NCBI GenBank assembly: GCA_032260385.1
Contig: JAVVEL010000003.1
Coordinates: forward strand, 104,761-168,760
Direction of reading: 5' to 3'
DNA: 64,000 bases
From: UBA9300 sp032260385
GTDB taxonomy: Bacteria > Bacteroidota > Bacteroidia > Bacteroidales > VadinHA17
Shown here: positions 26,270-35,123 of the stretch, piece by piece
Layout: every line of letters starts with the position of its first letter
How positions within the stretch are numbered: the stretch's first letter is position 1
Position numbers and translations under genes: made by a program
The notes under the pieces: generated by a model
The model's database searches: none
Told to the model about the DNA's origin: nothing
Seen by the model: only the letters and a program-made list of their open reading frames with translations

Positions 26270-26310
26270 AAGAGTCAGAAATCGATGTTATGGTAAGCAA
26301 GATCGTAATT

Positions 26311-27024
26311 TTAATCTTTAAGGCAGCGGACAGAAAATCCAAGCTCCTTATTAGTATCCAGCCTGTAAACTTCATTATTAAGGTAGCCCAGTGTACGGTA
26401 CCATGAGGTAGTGTCAGAAGCCCCCGTTGAACTCCAGAAACGGGCATTTTTACCAAGACCGTTAAATGGATCAAATAAGGTATAGCGGCCTCCGGCAGGC
26501 AGGGCTGAAAAGCCGTAAATATCTGTTCCGTTACCATCATTTTCCCACCCTGTCCTGGTTTTAAGCACTATACACTCTGTTCCGGCATGGCCTTCGCCCT
26601 GTAAAAACTCAATTAATTCTGTCCATTCTGAATCATCCGGCAGGTGCCAGCCGTCAGGACATGCTCCCTGTACCATGCCTCGAACAGCCTCGCTTCCCTG
26701 TTCTCCGCCCACTGCAGCGGGCCAGTTATACAATACTCCGTAAGTGGAATAGTTTGGGGTGTTTTTGGCTGCCTGCACATCTGTTCCCTGGTAGCCGTAA
26801 ACATAATAATAAGGTTTGCTCTGTGAACCGGTAAGAGGACTGAACACCGAAGGCAGGAATCTCAGGTTTTCTGCCAGCCACACCTGCCTGCCTATTGTAA
26901 CAGTGCTGTAAATATTTCCATCCCTGGGATCAGTGAAGGTATTTTCAGGCATTTGAGCCTTAAGACTGACGAAGCCAATCCCCAGAAACAGAATAAAACT
27001 CAATTTCAGATTTTTATTATTCAT
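26311..27024 (-). CDS. FISUMP-domain secreted protein
   Basis: 237 residues with a signal peptide (about 1-23). The whole mature protein is a FISUMP (Fibrobacter succinogenes major paralogous) domain: FTDPRDGNIYSTVTIGRQVWLAENLR, the GVLYNWPAA segment, GWHLPDDSEWTELI, and FWSSTGASDTTSWY with the closing FSVRCLKD. The family is extracellular and of unknown biochemical function; many members are large paralogous sets in Fibrobacter and Bacteroidota. It precedes a LuxR-output response regulator. Confidence 0.88.
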   Translation of the reverse strand: MNNKNLKLSFILFLGIGFVSLKAQMPENTFTDPRDGNIYSTVTIGRQVWLAENLRFLPSVFSPLTGSQSKPYYYVYGYQGTDVQAAKNTPNYSTYGVLYNWPAAVGGEQGSEAVRGMVQGACPDGWHLPDDSEWTELIEFLQGEGHAGTECIVLKTRTGWENDGNGTDIYGFSALPAGGRYTLFDPFNGLGKNARFWSSTGASDTTSWYRTLGYLNNEVYRLDTNKELGFSVRCLKD

Positions 27025-27282
27025 TTGGACTTTTATTGGTAATCTTATATCAGGTTTTTGTATTTAATTCAAATTTATAAGAATTTCCCTGTATAACAAT
27101 GGAATATATGCAAGCAGGTATGCAAATTACCTTTTTTGAGCGGGGACCCGGCCTCCAAATAGCCGGTCTAAGCCTGCAGAACATAAACCGGTGCCATAAA
27201 CTCTGACTAATCAATCAGTGCCTGGTAAACAAGGGCCCTGAGTTTGCCGTGATCATCAATCCCGTCTGCAGGGAACCTCATC

Positions 27283-28065
27283 CTATAATATGAACGGTAT
27301 TACCGCCTTCCTTTTCCATGGATAGGCGGGGAAGTTTTCCTTGTACCAGGCATGATGATGCAAGGCACGCGGAATAAGATTAACAGCTGTCCAAACAGCA
27401 AATGACAAAGCCGGCAGGCTCCATGTCATCACAGCAAATCCTGTCCATTCAATAATCTCACCAGCAAAATTAGGGCATGAGATATGTTTGAAAAGGGGAT
27501 GCTTTGGGATGGAATAGCCTGATTTATTGTCCTTACGAAGATTTATGAGGTGATTATCGGCAAGCTGGTTAATAATGAAGCCGGTGAGGAAAAGTGACAG
27601 ACCAAAGATTAAACGTAGGTCCGTAAGCCATGTCACATCCCCCTGACCTCCTGCAACGGGGGAGCTGCCCCCTTCCATATAGCCAAGCCAGTAGCCATTA
27701 AGAAAACCGTTTACCAGGTTAAAGAATAATGCCATGATCACTACCAGGAGTGGAATCTTTTTCCCTTTCGTCCTTGTTCTGAAGGGGAAAATGAATATAC
27801 GGTTGAAATAATGTATAAACCATAATCCGAAAAATACCCACCTGATACTTTTACCGGTCATGTGACCTGCAAAAAAAAGGGCTGTAATTAAAAGTAATGA
27901 AGGAAATTCCATAATGAACCAGCCTGCACGGTTATCAATTAAGGGTCCCCATTTACTGCTGGCATGTCTTCCGTAGGGAGCCCTGACCTTCAGGAGAAGG
28001 GGAAAGAGGATTAGCGCCAGACCAATCCATGCTATTACAATTATATTGAAATTCTCTCTCAGCAT
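27283..28065 (-). CDS. Steroid 5-alpha-reductase (SRD5A)-like membrane protein
   Basis: 260 residues with about six or seven membrane helices, close to the 254-259 of vertebrate SRD5A1. Conserved blocks of the SRD5A C-terminal catalytic region are present: YGRH near residue 31, HYFNRIFIFPFRTR, NGYWLGY, HLINLRKDNKSGYSIPKHPLF, ISCPNFAGEIIEWTGFA, and NLIPRALHHHAWYKENF. The family reduces a carbon-carbon double bond (delta-4 steroids or polyprenols) with NADPH. The substrate in this organism is unknown. It lies 14 bases after the broken sulfatase gene on the same strand. Confidence 0.85.
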   Translation of the reverse strand: MLRENFNIIVIAWIGLALILFPLLLKVRAPYGRHASSKWGPLIDNRAGWFIMEFPSLLLITALFFAGHMTGKSIRWVFFGLWFIHYFNRIFIFPFRTRTKGKKIPLLVVIMALFFNLVNGFLNGYWLGYMEGGSSPVAGGQGDVTWLTDLRLIFGLSLFLTGFIINQLADNHLINLRKDNKSGYSIPKHPLFKHISCPNFAGEIIEWTGFAVMTWSLPALSFAVWTAVNLIPRALHHHAWYKENFPAYPWKRKAVIPFIL

Positions 28066-28079
28066 AATTCCTGTCGCTC

Positions 28080-28771
28080 TTATTTTTTAAAATCAGTGTT
28101 TACCATGGGTAAGAGAGCTCCCGTTTCCTCCTGCATTTTCCTCAAAAGGGCTTTGAGTTCTCTTTCTTTTTCAGGATATTGTCCTGACAGGTCGGTTGTT
28201 TCACCTATATCCTCGGCCAGGTTATAAAGTTCGCTTTTCCCATAATGATAAAACTCAATAAGTTTCCATTTGCCTTTGCGGATTGCAGCACCCGGTGTCC
28301 ACCTTTATTTATCTCGAATCCCTGGTTTTCAGGGAAATAAGATGTATCACCCAGATGCCATTTCCCGGCAAAGAAGGTATGATAGCCGTTCTTTATCAAT
28401 GCTTCGGATATTGTTTCCTCTTCAAGTGATAGCTGGTGCTTATCTGCGGGACCGATGAGCTTCCTGTTTTTTGGGTCATCCCAGGGTATCCAATCTGTGA
28501 TATTGACCCGTGAAGGATATTTACCGGTCATTATGCTTGCCCTGGTAGGTGAGCACACAGGTGAAGAGGAACAGGCACTGTTAAAAACCATTCCTCCCGA
28601 TGCCAGCCTGTCAAGGTTGGGTGTTTCATGGAAGGTACTGCCAAAACACGAGAGGTCTGTGTATCCAAGATCATCAACAAGTATAAAAACGATGTTTGGT
28701 TTTTTGTCTTTCCTGGAACATGAAAATAAGAATACTGACAGGAGTAAAAGGATAAGAAGACTTTTCCTCAT
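28080..28771 (-). pseudogene. Arylsulfatase, broken by an internal deletion and frameshift
   Basis: The N-terminal part (28771 down to about 28290) has a lipoprotein signal (LFSC, C18), metal ligands D33/D34 and the formylglycine motif CSPTRAS (C73), as in a sulfatase. After the segment GFEINKGGHR, the frame shifts and, one frame over, a normal sulfatase C-terminus follows (GAAIRKGKWKLIEFY, then SELYNLAEDIGETTDL and so on) to a stop at 28080. About 235 residues are present instead of the usual 460-480, so about 230-250 central residues are missing. This is consistent with an internal deletion whose length is not a multiple of three. Assembly error is an alternative. Read as a normal gene only the first 188 residues would be made. 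Confidence 0.8.
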
Positions 28772-28773
28772 AT

Positions 28774-30420
28774 TTATATTCCCATAATATTGAGAACAGC
28801 CACATAAAAATCTTTATCAACCACGAGTTCACATGGATTTATATCTTCAATGAAGGACCATCCACTGTTTCCGAATACAAGCCAGGTTTCTTTACCATCC
28901 AGGTATACTTTAAGGGGCATATTAAATCCGCGAACCGTATTTCCCCACCTGTACCTCAGCCCACCGTCGGCAAACCTGTATTCCAGCACGGGTATCCTTG
29001 TATCACGCAGAAACTGGTCGAAGATGGGTTTCAATTTTAAACTTGTATGTTCTTCCATGTAGCTTTCTATCTCTTCTGTTGACACAGTCCGGTGCCAGAA
29101 TGTTTTGTTAAGGCCCCTCAGAATACCTCTCCATTTTTCATCATCGTTTACAATCTGCCGTATCATGTGGAGCATTGTAGCACCCTTCTGGTACATATCA
29201 CCGGAGCCGGGGCGATTAACGTTATAAGGTCCTATAATATTGCGGTCATTACTTATGTTTGAACGAACACCCCTCAGGTATTCAAAGCCGGCCTCCTTAC
29301 CGTACCAGTACTCAACAAAAAGTCCCTCGGAATAAGCAATGAAACTCTCGTGTATCCACATATCGGCAATATCCTTATAAGTAATATTATTTGCAAACCA
29401 TTCATGTCCGGATTCGTGGATTATAATAAAGTCGAATTTTTCACCCCAGCCTGTACCGCTTATGTCCCTGCCACGGTAACCGTTCATATAGCCGTTGCCA
29501 TAAGTAACAGAGCTCTGGTGTTCCATTCCCAGGTATGGCGCCTCAACAAGTTTATAGCCGTCTTCATAGAATGGGTAGGGACCAAACCAGTATTCAAAAG
29601 CCTCGAGCATCATTGGCACCTGTTTGAAATGTTCTTTTGCCCTTTCAAGGTTATAAGTCAGGACGTAATAGTCACAATCAAGCTTACCCAGTTCGCCCTC
29701 ATACACTTCTCCGAAGTGCACATAATCGCCTACATTTATATTTACACCGTAGTTGTTGATCGGATTATTAACATACCAGTGCCATGTTTTTGTACCATCT
29801 GGATTAAGTGTAAAACCCTTATACCTGCCGTTTGAGACATCCATAAGATTTCCGGGAGTTGTAATGCTGAAGCGCATACTGTCGGCTTCGTCATACATAT
29901 GGTCCTTGCATGGCCACCATATGCTTGCACCCCCTCCCTGGCATGCCGTGGCATAGAAGGGATTTCCGTTTGCATTATAAGTCCAGGTAAGGCCGTCGTC
30001 CCAGGGTGGGCGAAGGCTTACTTTGGGCTTACCACCGTAGAATACCATGACTTCATTGGATTGACCTGCAAGCTGATCCTTCTTCAAATTAACAAACCAG
30101 GCATTACCGTCGCGTTCAAATTCCAGTTCTTTACCGTCCTGCGTTATCCTGCTTATTGCAAGTGGAGGCTGGAGGTCGATCTGCATGAGCTGATGAGGTT
30201 TGAGGACATTATATCTTATTAGTACAAAGCCCTCCAGGCTGCTGTCGGCGGGATTGGTGTTAATGTTCAGATGATAAAAGCTTAGATCCCACCATTCCCT
30301 CCCGGGGGTGATTGAGCCACGCAGGGTATCCTGCCGTGTAAATTCCATGTAACGTTGCGGAAATAATGGCCCTGATAAGACAATCAGGCATGAAATAATC
30401 AGAAGAAATCTTTTTGACAT
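28774..30420 (-). CDS. M1-family zinc metallopeptidase
   Basis: 548 residues with a signal peptide (about 1-21). The gluzincin site is HESGHEW (H335, E336, H339) with the third ligand E358 in DMWIHESF; GMEHQS (299-304) is the exopeptidase-like segment. M1 enzymes remove N-terminal amino acids; this one is periplasmic or secreted. It is shorter than aminopeptidase N and lacks the large C-terminal helical domain. It is the first gene on a minus-strand run with the sulfatase 2 bases downstream, followed by the SRD5A-like gene. Confidence 0.88.
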   Translation of the reverse strand: MSKRFLLIISCLIVLSGPLFPQRYMEFTRQDTLRGSITPGREWWDLSFYHLNINTNPADSSLEGFVLIRYNVLKPHQLMQIDLQPPLAISRITQDGKELEFERDGNAWFVNLKKDQLAGQSNEVMVFYGGKPKVSLRPPWDDGLTWTYNANGNPFYATACQGGGASIWWPCKDHMYDEADSMRFSITTPGNLMDVSNGRYKGFTLNPDGTKTWHWYVNNPINNYGVNINVGDYVHFGEVYEGELGKLDCDYYVLTYNLERAKEHFKQVPMMLEAFEYWFGPYPFYEDGYKLVEAPYLGMEHQSSVTYGNGYMNGYRGRDISGTGWGEKFDFIIIHESGHEWFANNITYKDIADMWIHESFIAYSEGLFVEYWYGKEAGFEYLRGVRSNISNDRNIIGPYNVNRPGSGDMYQKGATMLHMIRQIVNDDEKWRGILRGLNKTFWHRTVSTEEIESYMEEHTSLKLKPIFDQFLRDTRIPVLEYRFADGGLRYRWGNTVRGFNMPLKVYLDGKETWLVFGNSGWSFIEDINPCELVVDKDFYVAVLNIMGI

Positions 30421-30437
30421 ACCGGTATATTTTACTT

Positions 30438-30462
30438 AGGGACGCCCGATTTGGACGTCCCT
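30438..30462. terminator. Hairpin downstream of the GH16-like gene
   Basis: AGGGACG (30438-30444) and CGTCCCT (30456-30462) form a 7-bp stem with an 11-base loop, 41 bases after the stop codon of the minus-strand GH16-like gene; an A/T-rich tail follows but no clean T-run. Confidence 0.5.
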
Positions 30463-30502
30463 GTAAATTTAAATAAAAATGTTATTATGCAGCTGAGTTT
30501 AA

Positions 30503-32143
30503 TCAGTTTTTAAGCCGGTACACTCTTACCCAGTCTATTTCCATTGAGCTGGATCCTGATATTGGTTTGTCAAGGCCTCCTGAAAAATTGATGTACATTG
30601 GTTCAGCGGGGATATTGCTGCTTTGTCTGAAAACCTCGTAATTATTTATTTTCCATACCAGGCTGTCCGCCGTCCACTCAAGGGTATAGATATAAAAGCC
30701 CCTTCCGTATTTGCCTCCTATTGAGGTTTTTGCCACCCTGTCGCCGTTGGCAAAGAAATCCATCCACACCTTTCCCTTACCTGTCCGGCATACATCAATG
30801 TGAGGGCTTATCTTATCGGCCAGCAGGTAAAATGCATGTCTCGGTCCTATGGCCGTATTAAGTTTCACCTTTGCCTGGAAGATGCCGTATTTCTGGCGAA
30901 AACTTTTGCCGCTGTTAATTATACCCGATGTATAATTAAATTCTTTATTTCTGAAGCCTCCAAGGGCAGGGTTCCATACCTTGCCTTCCTTCTTCTGCGG
31001 CCTTGTGCTGATGTTCAGGATGCTGCTTCCTACATTAATGTTATCCGATTCGGTGTAGCAATGAAGATCCGTTTCGAGAGAATACCTTTCCTTTAACAGT
31101 TTTTCTCCCCAGTAATGATTGGTGAGCCATTTTGCGGTGTCAAGGCTGCCTCCGTCAAATTCATCATGGAAGCTTAGCTCCCTGTGCTTCAGGATATCAA
31201 ATTTGTCCGAATCTTTAACCTTGAAGTACCAGATAATATCATCACTGCTTTTCAGTTTTACGTATTCCTGCTCAAGCTTGAACAGATCCGATTTTTCATA
31301 GCGCTTTTTATCCAGCAGGTAGGCTTTCCTTTCCCTGAACTCATCAGTGCTGAGATAGTCTTTGAGTTCGGCATGCCTCGATACTTTCTGTGATCCGTCG
31401 AGATTCCTGAAATTTGAAAGGACTTTTGATGACTTATACTTGTAGAAGAACTTAGTGTCGGGATTGTTTTTCAGATTTTTGTATTCCTGGAGCAGCTTAT
31501 ATTCTTCTGTATCCTTGAAAGTAATGGGTTTCATATTCTTCTTTTCAAGGAAGGCCCGGGTATTGATAAATTCCTCCAGCTCCAGGAAACGTTTAATGCT
31601 GGGAACGGAATCGAGTTTTTCTGCTTCCTCCTTCTTGCCCTTTTTAAGAAGCTTTTTATAGGCCTTGATATTTGAGTCTGATTTCAGTCTTCTGTGCTCC
31701 CTGTATTTAGAATATTCCTCAGTTGTTTTGAAGGTGATGGGCTTCATCTTCTGTTTTTCCCTGAAAGAGGCTGAATTTATGATTTTTCCCAGTTCTTCGT
31801 AGCGCTTCAGCTTATCTGAATTTTCAAGTTCCCGGTACTTCCTGAGATCCACACTGTCGCGTGTTTTGAAATACATCACCAGGTCCTTGCTCTTATCCAG
31901 GTTTTTAAACTCCAGTTCCTTGTTGTATTCTTCGGAATCTTTGAACCTGAGATTTTCAATATGTTCCTTTTTTGTCTTGAAATCAGTCGAACTGACCCGG
32001 GCATCCAGTTCATTATAGCGCTTCAGTTCATCCGATTCACTGAATCTCTTAAGTTTATCAAACTCTTCGATAAGTGCATTTTCTTCCTGCTCTATCTTTG
32101 ATGTTGAAGGGATTAACCCAAGTGACAGTTTGAGCTTAGCCAT
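30503..32143 (-). CDS. GH16-like protein with N-terminal helical repeats and a degenerate catalytic site
   Basis: 546 residues from the ATG at 32143; a more upstream start at 32212 would precede the promoter element at 32188 and adds no recognisable signal. There is no signal peptide, so the protein may be cytoplasmic. Residues about 20-320 hold four repeats of about 71-73 residues, each with (I/R)(T/F)(F/K)K-type SEEY followed by KNL and (Y/F)K, rich in Lys/Glu and predicted helical. Residues about 325-546 are a GH16 jelly roll (LSFHDEFDGGSLDTAKW, GPRHAFYLLAD, IYTLEWTADSLVWKIN, MEIDWVRVYR). At the active-site strand, where GH16 has ExDxxE, this protein reads HIDVCR (448-453): both catalytic glutamates are gone. 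Catalysis is therefore unlikely; a carbohydrate-binding role is possible. Confidence 0.8.
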   Translation of the reverse strand: MAKLKLSLGLIPSTSKIEQEENALIEEFDKLKRFSESDELKRYNELDARVSSTDFKTKKEHIENLRFKDSEEYNKELEFKNLDKSKDLVMYFKTRDSVDLRKYRELENSDKLKRYEELGKIINSASFREKQKMKPITFKTTEEYSKYREHRRLKSDSNIKAYKKLLKKGKKEEAEKLDSVPSIKRFLELEEFINTRAFLEKKNMKPITFKDTEEYKLLQEYKNLKNNPDTKFFYKYKSSKVLSNFRNLDGSQKVSRHAELKDYLSTDEFRERKAYLLDKKRYEKSDLFKLEQEYVKLKSSDDIIWYFKVKDSDKFDILKHRELSFHDEFDGGSLDTAKWLTNHYWGEKLLKERYSLETDLHCYTESDNINVGSSILNISTRPQKKEGKVWNPALGGFRNKEFNYTSGIINSGKSFRQKYGIFQAKVKLNTAIGPRHAFYLLADKISPHIDVCRTGKGKVWMDFFANGDRVAKTSIGGKYGRGFYIYTLEWTADSLVWKINNYEVFRQSSNIPAEPMYINFSGGLDKPISGSSSMEIDWVRVYRLKN

Positions 32144-32187
32144 GCTGAAATTGTTTGTATATAACCTGTTAAAGATAAAAAATCTTT

Positions 32188-32195
32188 CAAAAATA
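32188..32195 (-). promoter_or_regulatory. -7 promoter element for the GH16-like gene
   Basis: TATTTTTG on the minus strand fits TAnnTTTG and lies 44 bases before the ATG at 32143, which supports that start over the one at 32212. Confidence 0.45.
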
Positions 32196-32316
32196 AAACA
32201 CCAAAGCTGCATTATTATTGTGTTACCGTATTCTGAAGCTTAAGGAATTATGCATAAAAGGAAAAAGGATATGAAAAAAATTGTGGAAATACTTGACGAA
32301 GGCATGTTAATTTTCT

Positions 32317-32336
32317 TATCTTTGACCGAACGGTCA
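32317..32336 (+). promoter_or_regulatory. Promoter -7 element overlapping a TetR-type operator palindrome
   Basis: TATCTTTG (32317-32324) is an exact TAnnTTTG match and TTGAC at 32293 may serve upstream. The palindrome TGACCG-AA-CGGTCA (32323-32336) overlaps the -7 element by two bases and ends 10 bases before the TetR gene. Repressor binding here would block RNA polymerase, so the operon is probably autorepressed. Confidence 0.7.
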
Positions 32337-32346
32337 TTCAAAAAAC

Positions 32347-32919
32347 ATGCCCAGAACGCCACAACAGTTTGAAGGAATAAGGGAAGAGAGAAAATCTTCT
32401 ATAATGCTAACGGCCCTTGGCCTGTTTGCAAAAAATGGCTTCCACGGAACCACTATCAGCAGCATAGCCAGGGAAGCAGGAATTTCAAAGGGTCTCTTAT
32501 ATAATTATTTTGAAAATAAGAACGATCTGATAAAGACTATTATTTATTCCGGTCTGGATAAGATTGACAGTCTGATGGATCCTGATAAGGATGGAGTGTT
32601 AACGGTAGATGAAATGGAGTACCTTTTGGACAGGTTTTTTGATATGTTGCAGAATGATACATCCTTCTGGAAACTGTATTTCACCCTCCTTGTCCAGGAA
32701 CCGATCATTATGCTGGTTAAAGAAAGGCTGGCAGAGTATGTAAATAAATATATTGAACTGCTGGCCGCTTATTTTAAAGCACGTGATTTTGAAGATCCCT
32801 ATACCGAGGCTCTTCTCTTTGGTGCCATGCTTGACGGGATAGCCATTAATTATATTGCCAGTTCGGAATTGTTTCCGATGGGAAAAATAAAAGAAAAAAT
32901 ACTACAGAAATACAGATAA
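32347..32919 (+). CDS. TetR/AcrR-family transcriptional regulator
   Basis: 190 residues. The N-terminal HTH (about 15-60: IMLTALGLFAKNGFHGTT, ISSIAREAGISKGLLYNYF) is the TetR_N signature, followed by an all-helical ligand-binding domain of about 130 residues. TetR proteins usually repress and are released by a small hydrophobic ligand. It is first in an operon with envelope transport genes (11-base gap to the LolA-like gene), and a palindrome overlapping its promoter is the likely operator. The ligand may be the molecule the operon exports. Confidence 0.92.
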   Translation: MPRTPQQFEGIREERKSSIMLTALGLFAKNGFHGTTISSIAREAGISKGLLYNYFENKNDLIKTIIYSGLDKIDSLMDPDKDGVLTVDEMEYLLDRFFDMLQNDTSFWKLYFTLLVQEPIIMLVKERLAEYVNKYIELLAAYFKARDFEDPYTEALLFGAMLDGIAINYIASSELFPMGKIKEKILQKYR

Positions 32920-32930
32920 AGATTTTAAAG

Positions 32931-33680
32931 ATGAAGAAAAAACTGTTTACACTATTATTGCTCATTTACGCATTTTCCTTCCTTACAGCCCAGAATGCCT
33001 CTGAAATAGTGAAAAAGGCCAACGAGAAGATAAATGGTGAGAAATCGAGTTACAGCGAAATGAAAATGACCATTGTGCGCCCGGAATGGGAGAGGACACT
33101 GGAATTTAAAAACTGGACAAAGGGAACTGAATACGCCCTGACCTATATTACAGCTCCCGCAAGGGACAGGGGACAGGGCTTCCTGAAAAGGGGTTCCGAG
33201 ATGTGGAGCTGGAACCCGACAATAAGCAGGATGATAAAGCTTCCTCCCTCCATGATGTCGCAGGGATGGATGGGATCTGATTATACCAATGAGGATATAC
33301 TGAATGAATCATCAATTGTAGATGATTATATTCATGAAATTGAAGGGGAAGATGAAATTGAAGGGCGCCTCTGCTACAGGATCAAAATGACGGCCAGGGA
33401 AGATGCTCCGGTAGTCTGGGGACACCAGGTAAGGTGGATTGATAAGGATGATTATTTATTTATGAAAGCCGAACTTTATGATGAAGATGGCTACCTGGTC
33501 AGAACAGAACTGGGTAAAAATTTGGAAACTATGGATGGCAGGCTGATACCTACCATACTGGAAATAATACCTGAAGATGAAGAGGGATATAAGACTGTTG
33601 TGGAAATAGAAAAGATAGAGTTTAATATCCCTGTTGAAGATGGCTTCTTTTCACAGCAGAATCTGAGAAGAATCCGGTAG
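32931..33680 (+). CDS. LolA-like periplasmic carrier (outer membrane lipoprotein-sorting family)
   Basis: 249 residues with a signal peptide (about 1-20, ending LTAQ). The mature part is a half-barrel-like LolA_like protein: FKNWTKGTEYALTYITAP, GQGFLKRGSEMWSWNPTISR, the KLPPSMMSQGWMGSDYTNEDI segment, and IEKIEFNIPVEDGFFSQ. Known homologues in other bacteria are carriers of lipids or lipoproteins between membranes, and this LolA_like branch is often beside exporters rather than the canonical LolCDE. Here it precedes the two permeases and ATPase, so a shuttle between the ABC transporter and the outer-membrane barrel is the simplest model. Confidence 0.85.
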   Translation: MKKKLFTLLLLIYAFSFLTAQNASEIVKKANEKINGEKSSYSEMKMTIVRPEWERTLEFKNWTKGTEYALTYITAPARDRGQGFLKRGSEMWSWNPTISRMIKLPPSMMSQGWMGSDYTNEDILNESSIVDDYIHEIEGEDEIEGRLCYRIKMTAREDAPVVWGHQVRWIDKDDYLFMKAELYDEDGYLVRTELGKNLETMDGRLIPTILEIIPEDEEGYKTVVEIEKIEFNIPVEDGFFSQQNLRRIR

Positions 33681-33699
33681 AAGTAAAAAAAATGCAGAT

Positions 33700-35112
33700 A
33701 TGAAAAACTACAAAATGGCCTGGCGAAACCTCTGGAGGAACAGGCGAAGAACAGTTATAACGGCAGCATCAGTTTTCTTCGCAGTGTTTTTTGCATTGAT
33801 AATGAGGTCCCTGCAGTTAGGAACCTATGATTCAATGTATAAGAATATAATTGAATCCTATTCAGGCTATATCCAGGTACAGGATGAAGAATTCTGGGAG
33901 AATAAAATAGTAGATAACGTATTCAACAATACCTCCGAATTGCGTGAAAGAATAAAGGAGGATAAGAATGTTGAAGAGCTTATTCCCCGTTTCGAATCCT
34001 TTGCGCTTGCATCAAGCGGATCACGGTCAAAGGGGGTTATGGTAATGGGCATAGACCCCGAGAAGGAAAAACTCCTTTCGGATGTCCGCGACAGGCTTGT
34101 CAAATACAGGCTGACAGATGAGGCAATAGATGCGATAAAAGAGGAGGATATACCCTCCTACCTTGCAAAGAATCTTGATCTTTTCCGGGATAATTCATTT
34201 TCTTCCGATGGGAGGTTGCAGGTTGATCTCGGAATAAAGGAAAATGATGAAGAGACCCTTATGCCCCTTCTTGTCAGGCATGCAGGTGTTGATAACTCTT
34301 ATTTCAGCCGGGGTGATAATACGGCACTCGTCGGTGACAGGCTTGCCCGTTATCTGGGCCTGGCAAAGGGAGATACAATTATTTTACTTGGCCAGGCTTA
34401 TCATGGTCATACGGCAGCCGGAAAATATGTTATCGGGGGAATAGTAAAGATTCCGAATCCTGATCTGGATAATAAAATTGTATACCTGCCGGTTGACGTC
34501 TGCCAGACCCTCTATTACGCCCCCGGCATGTTGACCTCAATGGTGGTGCACCTGGAAGGCAATGATGATGATTCCATTGAAGGCACCCTGGAGCGACTCG
34601 GTTCAAAGCTGGACAGTCCATACCGTGTCCTCGGATGGAAGGAAATGAATGAGACCCTGGTCCAGCAGCTCGATGCCGATAATAAGAGCGGCATGATAAT
34701 GATTGGTATACTATACCTTGTCATAGCCTTTGGAGTTTTTGGCACCGTACTGATGATGACGGCAGAGCGCAGGCGTGAGTTTGGTGTGCTGGTCGCCATA
34801 GGAATGCAGAAGACAAAACTGGCCGGTGTACTGGTTTACGAGATGCTCTATATAGGCATGCTGGGAATTCTGTCAGGGGTGGCCATAGCAATCCCTGCAA
34901 TAATATATGGTTATTACCATCCCATACATTTTTCCGCCAACATGGCTAAAATATGGGAAGAATATGGATTTGAGCCGGTCATGGAATTCCAGTGGATTGA
35001 TGCATATTTTATTTCCCAGTCTGTTGTGGTAGCCGTAATAGTCCTGGTGGCAGCCATCTACCCGCTTGTAAAGATCAGGAAGATGAAAGAGGTTAACGCT
35101 CTCAAAGCATAA
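33700..35112 (+). CDS. ABC transporter permease, FtsX/LolE-like (first of two)
   Basis: 470 residues. The N-terminal membrane helix follows the amphipathic KMAWRNLWRNRRRTVITA segment; a periplasmic MacB-type domain of about 240 residues (about 50-330) precedes three C-terminal membrane helices (about 340-365, 385-410 and 430-460). This is the FtsX-domain topology of LolC/LolE/MacB, mechanotransmission transporters that move substrates in the periplasm instead of across the inner membrane. It is a diverged paralogue of the next gene, suggesting a heterodimer. Confidence 0.9.
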   Translation: MKNYKMAWRNLWRNRRRTVITAASVFFAVFFALIMRSLQLGTYDSMYKNIIESYSGYIQVQDEEFWENKIVDNVFNNTSELRERIKEDKNVEELIPRFESFALASSGSRSKGVMVMGIDPEKEKLLSDVRDRLVKYRLTDEAIDAIKEEDIPSYLAKNLDLFRDNSFSSDGRLQVDLGIKENDEETLMPLLVRHAGVDNSYFSRGDNTALVGDRLARYLGLAKGDTIILLGQAYHGHTAAGKYVIGGIVKIPNPDLDNKIVYLPVDVCQTLYYAPGMLTSMVVHLEGNDDDSIEGTLERLGSKLDSPYRVLGWKEMNETLVQQLDADNKSGMIMIGILYLVIAFGVFGTVLMMTAERRREFGVLVAIGMQKTKLAGVLVYEMLYIGMLGILSGVAIAIPAIIYGYYHPIHFSANMAKIWEEYGFEPVMEFQWIDAYFISQSVVVAVIVLVAAIYPLVKIRKMKEVNALKA

Positions 35113-35123
35113 AAACAAAGAAA

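Noticed and set aside
27025..27282. A 24-codon reading frame (27207-27281, minus) starting directly after the SRD5A-like stop, and a small GACC/GGTC hairpin near 27145
   Set aside because: Too short to support as a gene; no known family and no clear start signal. It may be a fragment of an older gene end.
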